This document shows positions 50,194 through 60,200 of a DNA stretch of 64,000 nt, piece by piece; positions within the stretch are counted from its first letter, which is position 1, and the number at the start of each line of letters is the position of its first letter. The notes under the pieces are model-generated. The model did not search any database, was not told where the DNA came from, and saw nothing but the letters and a program-made list of their open reading frames with translations. This stretch comes from Planctomycetota bacterium. GTDB lineage: Bacteria > Planctomycetota > Phycisphaerae > WQYP01. The DNA lies in NCBI GenBank assembly GCA_021818445.1, contig JAKAEB010000003.1:1-64000 (forward strand), read 5' to 3'. Position numbers and translations under genes: made by a program.

Positions 50194-50617
50194 CGAAAGG
50201 AACACGCTATATCCGGCACCAAAAAGGTATCGGCCGTCTCGACCGCGATGGAAGCGGAGGCAGACCCGTCATCCGGGACGGCCTCCTCGGCAAGGGTTAA
50301 AACACGGTCGCCGTGCACTCATAAATCCTCGTGCACCATTCCGTAAGCTGAGGGCAATGGGGCGTGGAGGCGATAACAATTCTTTGCGCAGTACGCGGGT
50401 GGCCACGGGATTTTCATAAAATGGTAAATTCCGACGGAACTTGCAGTTGGATGCTCTTCTGGAGATAATTCTGTTGTCGACGGATGCTGCCACCTGCGGG
50501 TTTGGCTGCATCTGGTTTTCGGAAGAAAACGGCGGCCCAGTCAGGCGCCGGTGTTATTCGCTGCGTGGCGGACGCCGAGCTAACCGATTTTTGGCAGCCG
50601 ATGATGTGAGGATTTTT
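50194..50617 (+). promoter_or_regulatory. Leader region of ilvB
   Basis: About 420 bases without a gene. A bulged hairpin GGAGG/CCTCC with inner CCGTC/GACGG lies at 50255-50285 but has no T run. I looked for a branched-chain attenuator peptide (Leu/Val/Ile run) and saw none. The ilvB promoter must lie here. Confidence 0.4.
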
Positions 50618-52519
50618 ATGTCTACGATCACCTCCCCCGGCGGGGCGGCCAAGCCTTTTGGTTCCGCCAAGAACAAGACACACGAAAAAACTGAAAAGCG
50701 AGCGTCTGAATCGCGTTCAGAAGCGCAAGGTGGAGATGCGTCGGTCGATAGCGGCACCGGGCTGCCGGTGTTGGGATCGCCGACCGGCCGCACGAATCGG
50801 TACATCGGTAAAACCGGTGCCGAGATCATGCTTCAGATGCTGGTGGAGCACGGCGTAACCGATGCGTTTGGCTACCCGGGTGGAGCGATTTTGCCCACCT
50901 TTGATCAACTGTACAAAAAGCAACTCAATTTTGTTCTGGTGCGCCATGAACAGGGTGCCGGGCATATGGCCGATGGCTACGCCCGTGCCACCGGCAAGCC
51001 GGGCATTGTGATTGTGACCAGCGGCCCGGGAGCCACCAACACGGTCACTCCGCTGGCTACAGCGTACATGGATTCAATTCCGATGATCGTATTTTCGGGT
51101 CAGGTGCGCACGTACATGATCGGTAATGACGCCTTTCAAGAGGCGGATGTGACAGGCATTACCCGGCCGGTGACCAAGCGGAATTATCTGGTCAAAAGCG
51201 TCAATGATCTGCCGCGGATTATTAATGAGGCGTTTATCATCGCCACGACGGGGCGTCCCGGGCCTGTGCTTATTGACCTGCCGGTGGATGTAACGACATC
51301 CAAGGTGGAGCAGGCAATTGACGATACGCCCTACCTGCCGGGCTATAAGCTTTACCGCTCCGGTCATAGCCGCATGATAAAGCAGGCGATGGACGTGATT
51401 AACCGTTCCGACCGTCCTGTGCTTTACGTGGGTGGCGGTGCCATACTGAGCGACGCGTGGAAAGAGGTGCGTGATTTTGCCAAAAAGGCGAACATACCAT
51501 GCACCACCACGCTTCTGGGCATGGGGGCGTTTGATGAACACGACCCGCTGAGCCTGCACATGCTGGGCATGCACGGCAGCGCCTACGCCAACTATGCGGT
51601 GCAGGAATCGGACTGCCTTATTGCTGTTGGTGCGCGCTTTGATGACCGGGTGACCGGAAACCTGAAGCTTTTTGCGCCCAAGGCGAAAATTATTCATGTG
51701 GATGTTGATCCATCGAGCATCAGCAAAAATGTGAAGGTGGACGTACCGGTGGTGGGTGACGCCAAATTGTGTCTTGCTGAGATGATTGATCTGGCGGAAT
51801 CAAAGCCGCGGCAAGAATGGTTTGAGCAAATCGCGGGATGGAAGCAGCAGTATCCTTTCAGCTATCGGGATGATTCTGACCTGCCCAAGCCACAGGCAAT
51901 TATTGAAGCGATCAATCAGGTAACGCAAGGCAAAGCCTACTTTACAACGGGTGTGGGACAGCATCAGATGTGGGCGGCACAATTTATCCGATGGCGCTTT
52001 CCACGCAGCATGATTACCAGCGGCGGGCTGGGAACCATGGGCTATGGCCTGCCGGCGGCGATTGGTGCCCAAGTGGGCCGCCCGAACGATTTGGTCATTG
52101 ATATTGACGGCGATGCGTCATACATCATGACGGCCATGGAATTGGCCACCATGCGGCAATTCAACCTGCCGGTGAAGGTCGCCATCTTGAATAACCGGTT
52201 TCAAGGCATGGTGCGGCAGTGGCAGCAGTTGTTTTATGGCAGTCGGTTTTCTAACAGCGAAATGGTCAATCCTGATTTTGCGGCGATGGCGGAAAGTTTT
52301 GGCATTCGCGGTATGCGGTGCGAACGCAAAGAGGATGTGCTTAAGACCGTTGAGGAAATGATCAAGCATCCCGGGCCGTGCGTCGTGGACTTCCTGTGTG
52401 AAACTGCCGAAAACGTCTATCCGATGGTGCCGTCTGGCAAAGGGCTGCATGAAATGGAACTGGGCGTTGTGGCCAGTGCGCCGCCGAACAGCGGGCGTGA
52501 CTTGGGCACATTGGCGTAA
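50618..52519 (+). CDS. ilvB: Acetolactate synthase large subunit
   Basis: 633 aa from ATG 50618 (GAGG ahead). The first 60 residues are Ser/Glu/Lys-rich and disordered, not found in most IlvB. The enzyme proper starts at NRYIGKTGAEIMLQMLVEHGVTDAFGYPGGAILP; RHEQGAGHMADGYARATGKPG carries the catalytic Glu, and DIDGDASYIMTAMELATMRQFNLPVKVAILNN is the thiamine-diphosphate/Mg motif (GDG-x25-NN). It joins two pyruvates (or pyruvate and 2-oxobutyrate) in valine, leucine and isoleucine synthesis, with the regulatory subunit encoded 71 bases downstream. Confidence 0.97.
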   Translation: MSTITSPGGAAKPFGSAKNKTHEKTEKRASESRSEAQGGDASVDSGTGLPVLGSPTGRTNRYIGKTGAEIMLQMLVEHGVTDAFGYPGGAILPTFDQLYKKQLNFVLVRHEQGAGHMADGYARATGKPGIVIVTSGPGATNTVTPLATAYMDSIPMIVFSGQVRTYMIGNDAFQEADVTGITRPVTKRNYLVKSVNDLPRIINEAFIIATTGRPGPVLIDLPVDVTTSKVEQAIDDTPYLPGYKLYRSGHSRMIKQAMDVINRSDRPVLYVGGGAILSDAWKEVRDFAKKANIPCTTTLLGMGAFDEHDPLSLHMLGMHGSAYANYAVQESDCLIAVGARFDDRVTGNLKLFAPKAKIIHVDVDPSSISKNVKVDVPVVGDAKLCLAEMIDLAESKPRQEWFEQIAGWKQQYPFSYRDDSDLPKPQAIIEAINQVTQGKAYFTTGVGQHQMWAAQFIRWRFPRSMITSGGLGTMGYGLPAAIGAQVGRPNDLVIDIDGDASYIMTAMELATMRQFNLPVKVAILNNRFQGMVRQWQQLFYGSRFSNSEMVNPDFAAMAESFGIRGMRCERKEDVLKTVEEMIKHPGPCVVDFLCETAENVYPMVPSGKGLHEMELGVVASAPPNSGRDLGTLA

Positions 52520-52590
52520 AACACGTTGGCTGGAATCAGCCGATGGCAGGATCATTTAACTCGAGAATCATCAGGAACGGAGGTCGCTGT

Positions 52591-53223
52591 ATGCGGCATG
52601 TCATAACAGCATTAGTGATGAATGAACCCGGCGTGCTGGCGCACGTGGCCAATATGTTTTCGGCCCGCGGATTTAATATAGATTCATTGGTGGTGGGCCG
52701 GACGGAAGACCCGCTGCTTTCCCGCATGACGATTGTGGTGGTTGCCGACGACCGCACTCTGGATCAGGTGCGTAAGCAATTGGCCAAGATCGTCACGGTG
52801 GTAAAGGTACGCGATTACCGTGAGACGCCGTTTGTGGCCCGTGATTTGATGCTGGTGAAACTCAGTGCGTCGCCGCGTACGCGGAGCGAGATTATTGAAC
52901 TTGCCAGTCTGTTCCGGGGCCACGTACTGGACGTGGGGCACAATTCGCTTACGGTGGAACTTTCCGGTGAAGAGGACAAACTCGATGCCTTCATCGATCT
53001 GGTACGCCCGTACGGCATACGTGAATTGGCCCGAACCGGGATGATTGCCATGGCCCGTGGTGGCCATGCCATGTCGTTGGCGGGCGAGGAATCTGACGGG
53101 ACTACTGGCAACCCCGCGCCGGGGCCTGCCTCACCGCTGGCGAATGTCGGAAGTCGATCGGGGCGAATGCCCACCAAACGAATGCCGACGCAGGAAGAGT
53201 TGGAGGCGACGCCACCCGGCTGA
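52591..53223 (+). CDS. ilvN: Acetolactate synthase small (regulatory) subunit
   Basis: 210 aa from ATG 52591, with GGAGG seven bases ahead; the track start is 48 bases too early. An N-terminal ACT domain (HVITALVMNEPGVLAHVANMFSARGFNIDSLVVGRTEDPLLSRMTIVV) binds valine. The second half (RDLMLVKLSASPRTRSEIIELASLFRGHVLDVGHNSLTVELSGEEDKLDAFIDLVRPYGIRELARTGMIAMARG) is the IlvN C-terminal domain. The last 40 residues are Pro/Gly/Ser-rich and nonconserved. It activates IlvB and gives feedback inhibition. Confidence 0.96.
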   Translation: MRHVITALVMNEPGVLAHVANMFSARGFNIDSLVVGRTEDPLLSRMTIVVVADDRTLDQVRKQLAKIVTVVKVRDYRETPFVARDLMLVKLSASPRTRSEIIELASLFRGHVLDVGHNSLTVELSGEEDKLDAFIDLVRPYGIRELARTGMIAMARGGHAMSLAGEESDGTTGNPAPGPASPLANVGSRSGRMPTKRMPTQEELEATPPG

Positions 53224-53382
53224 GAAAAGCACACACGCTTACTCACCCCTTGGGTGAGAAATGACCGTAGATAGTCGCCAATTTGAAGGCACCGGAACCA
53301 GTCGCTTGAGGCGGCATTTGAATTGGCCTACACTTTCGTTGGTTGTGCAATTTTATGTGACCATTGGCATAGGAAAATAGCA

Positions 53383-53940
53383 ATGCTGGATATCATTCGA
53401 GGCAAGGCGTATGTGCTGGGCGATAACATCGATACCGACCAGATCATTCCCGCCAAGTTTTTAAGTTATAACCCCTCCGATCCCGCCGAGCGGAAATATT
53501 TCGGCATGTATGCAATGGATGGTGTACCCGCCGGGCAGATGGGCCTGCCGGACGGCAATATCCGTTTCGTCCAACCCAATGAGTTCAAAAGCGAATTCAG
53601 CATTGTCATCGGAGGCAAAAATTTCGGCTGCGGATCATCACGCGAGCACGCCCCTTTGGCCATTGCCGAGGCAGGGGTACGCGTTGTTATTGCAGAATTT
53701 TATGCCCGCATTTTTTTTCGCAACTGTGTGAACGGCGGCTATTTGGTACCGTACGAAACACCGGAGCGACTGGTAGATTTAACGCACACGGGCGATGAAT
53801 TGGTGGTTGATATCAAGCGGAATCTGCTTTCCAATGTAACCCGCCGCACCGAACACAAGTTGAATGCGTTGGGCGATGTAGCACCGATTATTGAGGCCGG
53901 CGGAGTATTTGAATACGCCAAGCTGGCCGGCATGATTTGA
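53383..53940 (+). CDS. leuD: 3-isopropylmalate dehydratase small subunit
   Basis: 185 aa from ATG 53383 (AGGA ahead). GDNIDTDQIIPAKFL and GGKNFGCGSSREHAPLAIAEAGVRVVIAEFYARIFFRNCVNGGYL are the swivelling aconitase-C-like domain; the latter loop contacts substrate. It pairs with LeuC (not in the window) to isomerise 2- and 3-isopropylmalate. A CTCACCC-CTT-GGGTGAG hairpin separates it from ilvN, so it may have its own promoter. Confidence 0.96.
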   Translation: MLDIIRGKAYVLGDNIDTDQIIPAKFLSYNPSDPAERKYFGMYAMDGVPAGQMGLPDGNIRFVQPNEFKSEFSIVIGGKNFGCGSSREHAPLAIAEAGVRVVIAEFYARIFFRNCVNGGYLVPYETPERLVDLTHTGDELVVDIKRNLLSNVTRRTEHKLNALGDVAPIIEAGGVFEYAKLAGMI

Positions 53941-53984
53941 TATCCGAACGAGTACATAATGCTTTCCCTGGAAAAAGTGGTGAT

Positions 53985-55262
53985 ATGAAAATTTTATTGG
54001 TCGGCTCCGGCGCAAGAGAGCATGCCCTCGCATGGAAACTGCGTCAAAGCCCCCTGTGCACCGAACTGTTTATAGCCCCCGGTAACCCGGGCATGGCTCA
54101 ATTCGGCCGGTGTGTGGATATTCGCGGCGATGCAATCGCCGACCTGACGCGATTTGCCGTTGATAACGCCATGGACCTGGTCGTGATTGGACCTGAGGAC
54201 CCGTTGGCATTGGGACTGGTGGATGCCTTGGCGGCGAAAAAGATACGCTCCTTCGGTCCGAGCCTCGCGGGTGCCCAACTGGAGGCGGATAAAACATTTT
54301 CCAAAAAGATGATGCGCGAAGCTCTGATCCCTTCTGCGGAGGGGAGAAGTTTCAAATCCATGCGTGATGCAATCACTTACGTTGAATCGCGCAACGATGC
54401 CATGGTGGTTAAAGCGGCTGGATTGGCGCGCGGCAAAGGCGTGGTTATTTGTAAAGACCCCGTTGAGGCGCTGGATGCAGTCCGCAACATCATGGAGAAA
54501 AAGGTGTTCGGGGCGGCTGGATCGACCATCGTTATTGAGGAAAAATTGGAGGGGCCGGAATTGTCGCTCCTCGCTTTTATCGACGGCCACACGGCATACA
54601 TTTTAGAATCCGCCCAGGATCACAAACGTATCGGCGAAAACGATACGGGACCCAACACCGGCGGGATGGGCGCTTTCAGCCCCGCGCCGCGAATGACCGA
54701 TGAATTGAGCCGCAAGGCTGAATCGGAAATCATTGTGCCATTGCTCGATGCCCTGGCCCGCCATGAAATTGATTATCGCGGAGTCATTTACGCGGGACTT
54801 ATGCTCACACCGGCGGGCCCAAAGACGCTGGAATTTAATTGCCGCTTTGGCGACCCGGAAGCCCAGGTGCTGATGATGCGTCTCAAAAGCGATCTTGTTG
54901 AAGCTATGATTGCCTGCATTGATCGTAAGCTGGATCAGGTCACGCTTGAATGGGATCAGCGGCATGCCGTATGCGTGGTGCTTGCGAGCGCAGGTTACGG
55001 CTGGGAAAGTGACGATAAAGTTGTTAAAGGCATACCCATTGAGGGTGTGCAGGAAGCCGCCGCTATGCGGGACGTAATGGTATTTCATGGCGGCACCGCG
55101 ATGAGGGATGGCCAACTGGTGACCAATGGCGGACGGGTGCTTAGCGTGTGCGCTTTGGGCGACTCGCTGACCGATGCACGGGAAAAAGCCTATGCCGCTG
55201 TGGGTAAAATTTCATTTAAGGGCATGCAATTTCGCCGCGATATTGGCGGCAACGCTGGCTGA
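53985..55262 (+). CDS. purD: Phosphoribosylamine-glycine ligase (GARS)
   Basis: 425 aa from ATG 53985. MKILLVGSGAREHALAWKLRQSP, GPEDPLALGLVDAL, the ATP-grasp centre FSKKMMREALIPSA...VVKAAGLARGKGVVI, and the PurD signature GENDTGPNTGGMGAFSPAP are all intact, then EFNCRFGDPEAQVLMMRL. It ligates glycine to phosphoribosylamine in purine synthesis. It follows leuD by 44 bases on the same strand. Confidence 0.97.
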   Translation: MKILLVGSGAREHALAWKLRQSPLCTELFIAPGNPGMAQFGRCVDIRGDAIADLTRFAVDNAMDLVVIGPEDPLALGLVDALAAKKIRSFGPSLAGAQLEADKTFSKKMMREALIPSAEGRSFKSMRDAITYVESRNDAMVVKAAGLARGKGVVICKDPVEALDAVRNIMEKKVFGAAGSTIVIEEKLEGPELSLLAFIDGHTAYILESAQDHKRIGENDTGPNTGGMGAFSPAPRMTDELSRKAESEIIVPLLDALARHEIDYRGVIYAGLMLTPAGPKTLEFNCRFGDPEAQVLMMRLKSDLVEAMIACIDRKLDQVTLEWDQRHAVCVVLASAGYGWESDDKVVKGIPIEGVQEAAAMRDVMVFHGGTAMRDGQLVTNGGRVLSVCALGDSLTDAREKAYAAVGKISFKGMQFRRDIGGNAG

Positions 55263-55336
55263 TGGCCATTCGGATCGAACGACCATCCGCTGTCTGGAGC
55301 CTCCCATATGCCGTCAACTCCACCGGCCAACATTCA

Positions 55337-56851
55337 TCAGTGTGTCGTAGCATACACCAGAATGTTTGCACCTAACTTTAATGCCGACTGAGTTCCATAG
55401 GCTTTGGCATACGGATTGGGCAAATCCTCCCAACCATTGGAAAGCGAAAAACGACTGTAAATAACGGCCGGTGCGCCATCAATCATAATCGCCTGCAGCA
55501 CCGGGTTGTGCAGACCGGGGTCGGCGGCGGCCACAACCGGCGAATAATTTACATGCTGTAGATTAAACAGGTCGTGATAAATGGGACTGGACTGCGGCAG
55601 GATGTGCATCTTATGGTGCGGCAGCACCTTGGCAATTTCCCCGTGGAAAGCTTCATCGAAAGCGGCGGATCCCATGGCGTCATCCACGAGCAGTACGCCA
55701 CCGGCATGGAGATAGTTGTGCAAATTCTGCACCTGTTGGGGCGTCCATGAAAAATTGCGCAGCCCAGTCATGTACAAAATGGGGTATTGCCCGATTTTGG
55801 CACTCGCCAATGTCACCTTCACACGTTTGAATTGAACGCTTAGAGTAGTTTTCTGGTCGATGAATTTCATCAAATTGGGCAGACCGTGCGGCGTAGGGTT
55901 CCAGTCGCCGTTGTTGACAATCTGCGCAAAGACCAGTTGATCGCGCGTCGGAATGCGCGATTGCTGATAGATTTTTTGAATTTGAAACGCCCGCGCGTAG
56001 CGATAATCGGCCAGCACATAGGTGAGGATGTTGGCTCCGAGTTGCAGGGCGTCATGCTGATCATAGAGCGTACCACCCTTGATCGGGCGTTGGGCAGCGT
56101 TCCATCCCCAGCTCATATCCACGGGCGAAAAGATGATGGCCGCCCGGCAACCAAGATACATGGCATCGAGGTAGGGGGGGATTTTTTTCCAGGGTCCCAG
56201 GCCCACCCGCACCCGCATGGAGGTAATTTTATTAAGGCAATGGTAGAGGGGATCATCGAGGGGAAGCGGCGCAAAAGGACGGTTGGGGAACAATTCGTGT
56301 TCCAAAGCGACGAAACTTTTATTAAATGCCGGACGTCCGCAACTGGCATTGCCCACAATGGTACCGCCGGCCATGACGTAACCACGCAGCCGGGCCAGCA
56401 CGGCCGTGCTGAATTTGGGCAGTGGCGTCCATCCGGTGATGTAGAGGATGGGCAGTTGAGTGGGACTGTAGCTGAATCGCATCGGGTCTACCTGCACGTA
56501 GCGGTAGTGTTGACCAAGGGCGACGTTCGTCCAGTTCATTAATGTTTCAATATCAATGGTTTCAGTGGGATAATTCACCACGCGGTGCCCGCTGATCACG
56601 TTAAGGTTCAGCATACCGATGAGTGCCGGCGGGGCGGGTTTGCGATGGTGTTCACTCCGCCGGACGGGTGTGGCGGGCAAAGGCAGAGGAGCGGTAGATT
56701 CTCCGCCCGACATGCGCACATGATTGGCTTTGGGTGGAATCCATGCCTTGGGATTGACAAACTTGGCCCATGCCACGGAGGCCGTCAGAGCTGTTAACAG
56801 TGCGAACGCACCGCACACGACGACCATTTTTATCTGCCGCTGTCCACTCAT
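55337..56851 (-). CDS. Tandem DUF4159 protein, exported
   Basis: 504 aa. Residues 1-29 are a signal peptide (VVVCGAFALLTALTASVAWA). Two similar halves each have YxxxNYSPT-like entry, LPILYITGWTPLPKFSTAVLARLRGYVMAGGTIVGNASCGRPAFNKSFVALEHELFP (first, about 130-190) and YPILYMTGLRNFSWTPQQVQNLHNYLHAGGVLLVDDAMGSAAFDEAFHGEIAKVLP (second, about 370-425). This is the DUF4159 family, a Rossmann-like fold common in planctomycetes beside MoxR/VWA genes. The catalytic-looking Asp-Asp of the second half is replaced in the first. Function unknown. Confidence 0.85.
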   Translation of the reverse strand: MSGQRQIKMVVVCGAFALLTALTASVAWAKFVNPKAWIPPKANHVRMSGGESTAPLPLPATPVRRSEHHRKPAPPALIGMLNLNVISGHRVVNYPTETIDIETLMNWTNVALGQHYRYVQVDPMRFSYSPTQLPILYITGWTPLPKFSTAVLARLRGYVMAGGTIVGNASCGRPAFNKSFVALEHELFPNRPFAPLPLDDPLYHCLNKITSMRVRVGLGPWKKIPPYLDAMYLGCRAAIIFSPVDMSWGWNAAQRPIKGGTLYDQHDALQLGANILTYVLADYRYARAFQIQKIYQQSRIPTRDQLVFAQIVNNGDWNPTPHGLPNLMKFIDQKTTLSVQFKRVKVTLASAKIGQYPILYMTGLRNFSWTPQQVQNLHNYLHAGGVLLVDDAMGSAAFDEAFHGEIAKVLPHHKMHILPQSSPIYHDLFNLQHVNYSPVVAAADPGLHNPVLQAIMIDGAPAVIYSRFSLSNGWEDLPNPYAKAYGTQSALKLGANILVYATTH

Positions 56852-57254
56852 ATGCCTTTACCCCAATCGCACCCGTTTACCCGTTACACCCACCGTGAGG
56901 GGATGGCGTTGGTAGCGCCGCCCCCCGACGCGAGAGCGCGAAGCGTTCTCTTACGTCAATATAACGTCAGAAAGGATGATTTGGTGCAATATTCCGGCAA
57001 AATTTGCGCAGGCCGTACCGGCGACCACCAAGGCCCCGCGTCATGCACGCACGACCGGTGCCACCGGACGCATGTAATGGTTCCGATAACCTTTGGCTAC
57101 AAGCATCTGCGGCATGCAGCTTTATCGGCGGCGGACGCGGAACCCAGTTGGCCCGCCGAGGGGCCGGTCGGCTGACAGGCCGGGCGCGTGTGCAACACCG
57201 CTGCCGGCCGATGGCTAGGGGTCACATCGGTGCGGTCAATATGCAAATCGGCAT
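56852..57254. other. Non-coding stretch between GH92 and DUF4159 genes
   Basis: About 400 bases; nothing recognisable beyond the DUF4159 promoter region on the minus strand. Plus-strand ORFs here have no features. Confidence 0.45.
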
Positions 57255-60200
57255 CTAGCGTCCAGAGATCGATGGCGGAGCATCTGCACTCGAAGCCGCC
57301 CAGCGACGATCAGGACTGCTGCCCAACGTAAAGTGCAATTGAGCGCCGCTGGTAAGCAGTTTTACGGGTATGAATGCTTTACTCCAGGCGTGGCCGTTAA
57401 CAGTCAGTCCATGGATGTAAGGCTTAGCCGACGGATGGCGGCTGGTTCGGATGACGATCTGCTTGCCGCCGTAGGGTGCTGATAAATGGATCGTTATGCT
57501 GCGGAACGATGGGCTGTTGATTTCCACCACGGGCTTGCCGGGGTCCATCATATAGAAACCCATCATGGTCATGGCGCACCAGGATGACATTTCGCCGCAA
57601 TCATCATTGCCAGGCACGCCATCGAAAGAAAGGGTGTAATTTTGCCGGAGGACTTTGCGAATGGCCGCCTGAGAACGCCATGGCTTGCCCGAGAAATCAA
57701 ATTCAAACGGCGCTTCCAAGTCGGTCTCGTTGTAGGGGTTGTAATATTGATTCTTCCAGCCGGGCTGCTTGTAGCTGAAGAATTTTTCCAGCCGCCGATT
57801 GAATCGCGCCTGCCCCACCGCATGTACCAGCCATGCCATATCACAGGGGGCCAGCCACTGGTAATGCCAGCCGCTTCCTTCAATAAAGCTCGGCCAGGTC
57901 TGCATGGGAGTGAAGGGGCGTTTCCACTGACCGTTGGATAATCTGGGCCGGAAGAAATGATCGTTATGGTCGAAAACATTGCGGAAATACTCGGCCCGAT
58001 GCAGGAAAAGTTCTCGAGATTGAGGCTTATCCAATCGCTTCGCCAAGTGATACAGGGCGGCGTAGGCGACGCAATCTTCCTGAATTTGCGATACGGACCC
58101 GTAACCCTCGTAGTTATCCGGATCAAAATGCAATTTATTAATCCAGTTGATGTTGCTCTCACCTTGATACGGGTGACCGGGTGGTGGTGCCGTGGTAGCG
58201 TCCTTCACCATCCCGCGCCACGCTGCCCGCATGTCAAAGCCGTGAATGCCCTCATCCCACGCCTGGCACATTACGGTGGTAAGCGGACTGCCGCACATCA
58301 CATTGGTGTAATAATGCGATTGCGGCCAACGACCGATCCATCCCCCCTGCTTGTACATCAGCACAATGGACTGGCACATATCAGCCAGCCTGCGCGGAGC
58401 AATAAGGCCGAGCAGAGGCATTTCGCTGCGATAGATATCCCAGCCGCTGTAATCCATGTAATCATCATGGCCTGTCGGCATCTGGTGCACGCGGTTGTCA
58501 AAGCCCATGTACTGACCGTTGACGTCGTTGGAAATGTTCGGCATAAGCATGGAGTGATACAGAGCTGTATAAAACACGGTGTGCTCGGCCCGCGTCCCGC
58601 CGTGCACCTTTACGACTGAAAGCACATGATTCCATCGGGCAAAGGCCGCCGTGCGAAGCGCCTGGAAGCTTTTGCCGGATACCTCGGCATGCAGATTCTT
58701 TTGCGCGTTGGCCACGCTGACATATGAAATGCCAACTTCGGCATTTACCACGCGCTGCACATTTGATCGCGGCCACGACACATACGCCCCGATCCACTGA
58801 TGATGGTTGGTCTGTGTAGCAGTGCGGCTACCGGCGTGCAAGGTGCCATGCCCCTTCATTCCACTGTGTGGCCCGGCCCATGTGCCGAAGGTTTTGAATG
58901 GCTCGGAGAAGTGCATCACAAAATAGACGCGGTAGGTTTGCCCGTTGCCGCAAAAACAGTGATTGGCGTCGTAGCCGGTAATTTCGTCGTTCCCCACGAT
59001 CCGCACATGGGCGGCATGGGTGTAATTGAGCGTTTCACTGATGGGAACCAGCACATTGGCGCGCCGTCCGCCGGGAAACGTGAATTGCGCCACGCCGCAG
59101 CGTGTGGTGGCGGTCAGGGCCGCCCGGACACCCCAGCGGAGCAGGTCTACGCGGTAATAGCCGGCCGCGGCCCGTTCGTGGGCGTGCGAATATCGAGACT
59201 CGAAATTTTTAATACGTGTGTGAATGCCACCTGTGGTGGCGGTAAAAAATACGTCGCCATCGTTATTACATCCCGGCCCGCTCATATGCGTCATGGCAAA
59301 TCCGAGAATGTGGGATTGGTTACTGTGGTAGCCAAAGCCGGTTACCTCGGTGTTGGGGCTGAGCTGCACCATTCCGAAGGGCATGGATGGCCCGGGGAAT
59401 AAATTAATACCACCACCCGGGCCGTTACCGGTACCCAAAAGCGGCTGGACAAAATCAACGGGCGGAGAATTCCGCCACGGCGTAGCGGACTGGCTGATGA
59501 AATAAAACTGGCTTATGTGCTGGATGGCCGCCCCACCGCCACTGGCGGCCGTAAAGCCGACATAGGCCTTGTTTGATTTCACTGCGCCGGGAATATCGAT
59601 AAGTTGACGGGTGGAAAAGGTTTTGCCCGTCTTCAGGTCTTTGAGATGCTCGGTGATGTATACGCCGTTGTATTGAATTTTAACACGGATCGGATCACCA
59701 CTACCAAGCTGCACGGCACCCGTGCTTTCATATTGACCTGCGACCCCTTGCGTATGAGCGCAAAGCCCCGGTCCGTTACCTGGATATAAATTAAATTCCA
59801 CCGCACCGCTGTGCAGAATCGGTGGTGTGCGGTTTTGGCTTCCGTACCCCAGGCCGCCACCATCGCCCCCCAACGCCCGAACACCACGCGGATCATTCTG
59901 AAACACCAGCGCCATGCCGTCGGCCAGCATGCCTGCATGCCCCGGTTTGGCCTGATACGTAAAGCCCACCTGAAAAGCCTGAATATTTTGTCGCTTGCGA
60001 GAGAAAATACTCGCTGCGCGAAACGTGCCGCCATTGGTCAGCGTGATGCCGCCGTTCATCACACGCGGCGCGGGTTCATGGTGGCTATTGGCGGGTGCAA
60101 AAGACCCGAAACCGTTAATGTCCGCCGAGGCCGCCCCCGTGCTGGCGAGCAGCGTCCCGAGAGCCACCACCGCCATTCGCCTGAATACTCGTGTACCCAT
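57255..60200 (-). CDS. Exported GH92 alpha-1,2-mannosidase with N-terminal L-type lectin domain
   Basis: 981 aa from ATG 60200 (AAAGGG ahead; starts at 60218 or 60284 are possible). Residues 1-26 are a signal peptide. Residues 30-245 form an L-type (legume) lectin-like domain: GFTYQAKPGHAGMLADGMALVFQNDPRGVRALGGDGGGLGYG, then VEFNLYPGN. From about 250 is GH92: VQPLLGTGNGPGGGINLFPGPSMPFGMVQLSPNTEVTGFGYHSNQSHILGFAMTHMSGPG, and GNDDCGEMSSWCAMTMMGF with the catalytic-region Glu/Asp. GH92 enzymes are Ca-dependent mannosidases acting on N-glycans or mannans. The lectin probably targets mannose-rich glycans. Confidence 0.93.
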   Translation of the reverse strand: MGTRVFRRMAVVALGTLLASTGAASADINGFGSFAPANSHHEPAPRVMNGGITLTNGGTFRAASIFSRKRQNIQAFQVGFTYQAKPGHAGMLADGMALVFQNDPRGVRALGGDGGGLGYGSQNRTPPILHSGAVEFNLYPGNGPGLCAHTQGVAGQYESTGAVQLGSGDPIRVKIQYNGVYITEHLKDLKTGKTFSTRQLIDIPGAVKSNKAYVGFTAASGGGAAIQHISQFYFISQSATPWRNSPPVDFVQPLLGTGNGPGGGINLFPGPSMPFGMVQLSPNTEVTGFGYHSNQSHILGFAMTHMSGPGCNNDGDVFFTATTGGIHTRIKNFESRYSHAHERAAAGYYRVDLLRWGVRAALTATTRCGVAQFTFPGGRRANVLVPISETLNYTHAAHVRIVGNDEITGYDANHCFCGNGQTYRVYFVMHFSEPFKTFGTWAGPHSGMKGHGTLHAGSRTATQTNHHQWIGAYVSWPRSNVQRVVNAEVGISYVSVANAQKNLHAEVSGKSFQALRTAAFARWNHVLSVVKVHGGTRAEHTVFYTALYHSMLMPNISNDVNGQYMGFDNRVHQMPTGHDDYMDYSGWDIYRSEMPLLGLIAPRRLADMCQSIVLMYKQGGWIGRWPQSHYYTNVMCGSPLTTVMCQAWDEGIHGFDMRAAWRGMVKDATTAPPPGHPYQGESNINWINKLHFDPDNYEGYGSVSQIQEDCVAYAALYHLAKRLDKPQSRELFLHRAEYFRNVFDHNDHFFRPRLSNGQWKRPFTPMQTWPSFIEGSGWHYQWLAPCDMAWLVHAVGQARFNRRLEKFFSYKQPGWKNQYYNPYNETDLEAPFEFDFSGKPWRSQAAIRKVLRQNYTLSFDGVPGNDDCGEMSSWCAMTMMGFYMMDPGKPVVEINSPSFRSITIHLSAPYGGKQIVIRTSRHPSAKPYIHGLTVNGHAWSKAFIPVKLLTSGAQLHFTLGSSPDRRWAASSADAPPSISGR

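Noticed and set aside
50194-50617. Branched-chain leader-peptide attenuator before ilvB
   Set aside because: No short ORF rich in Leu/Val/Ile and no hairpin with a U tract.
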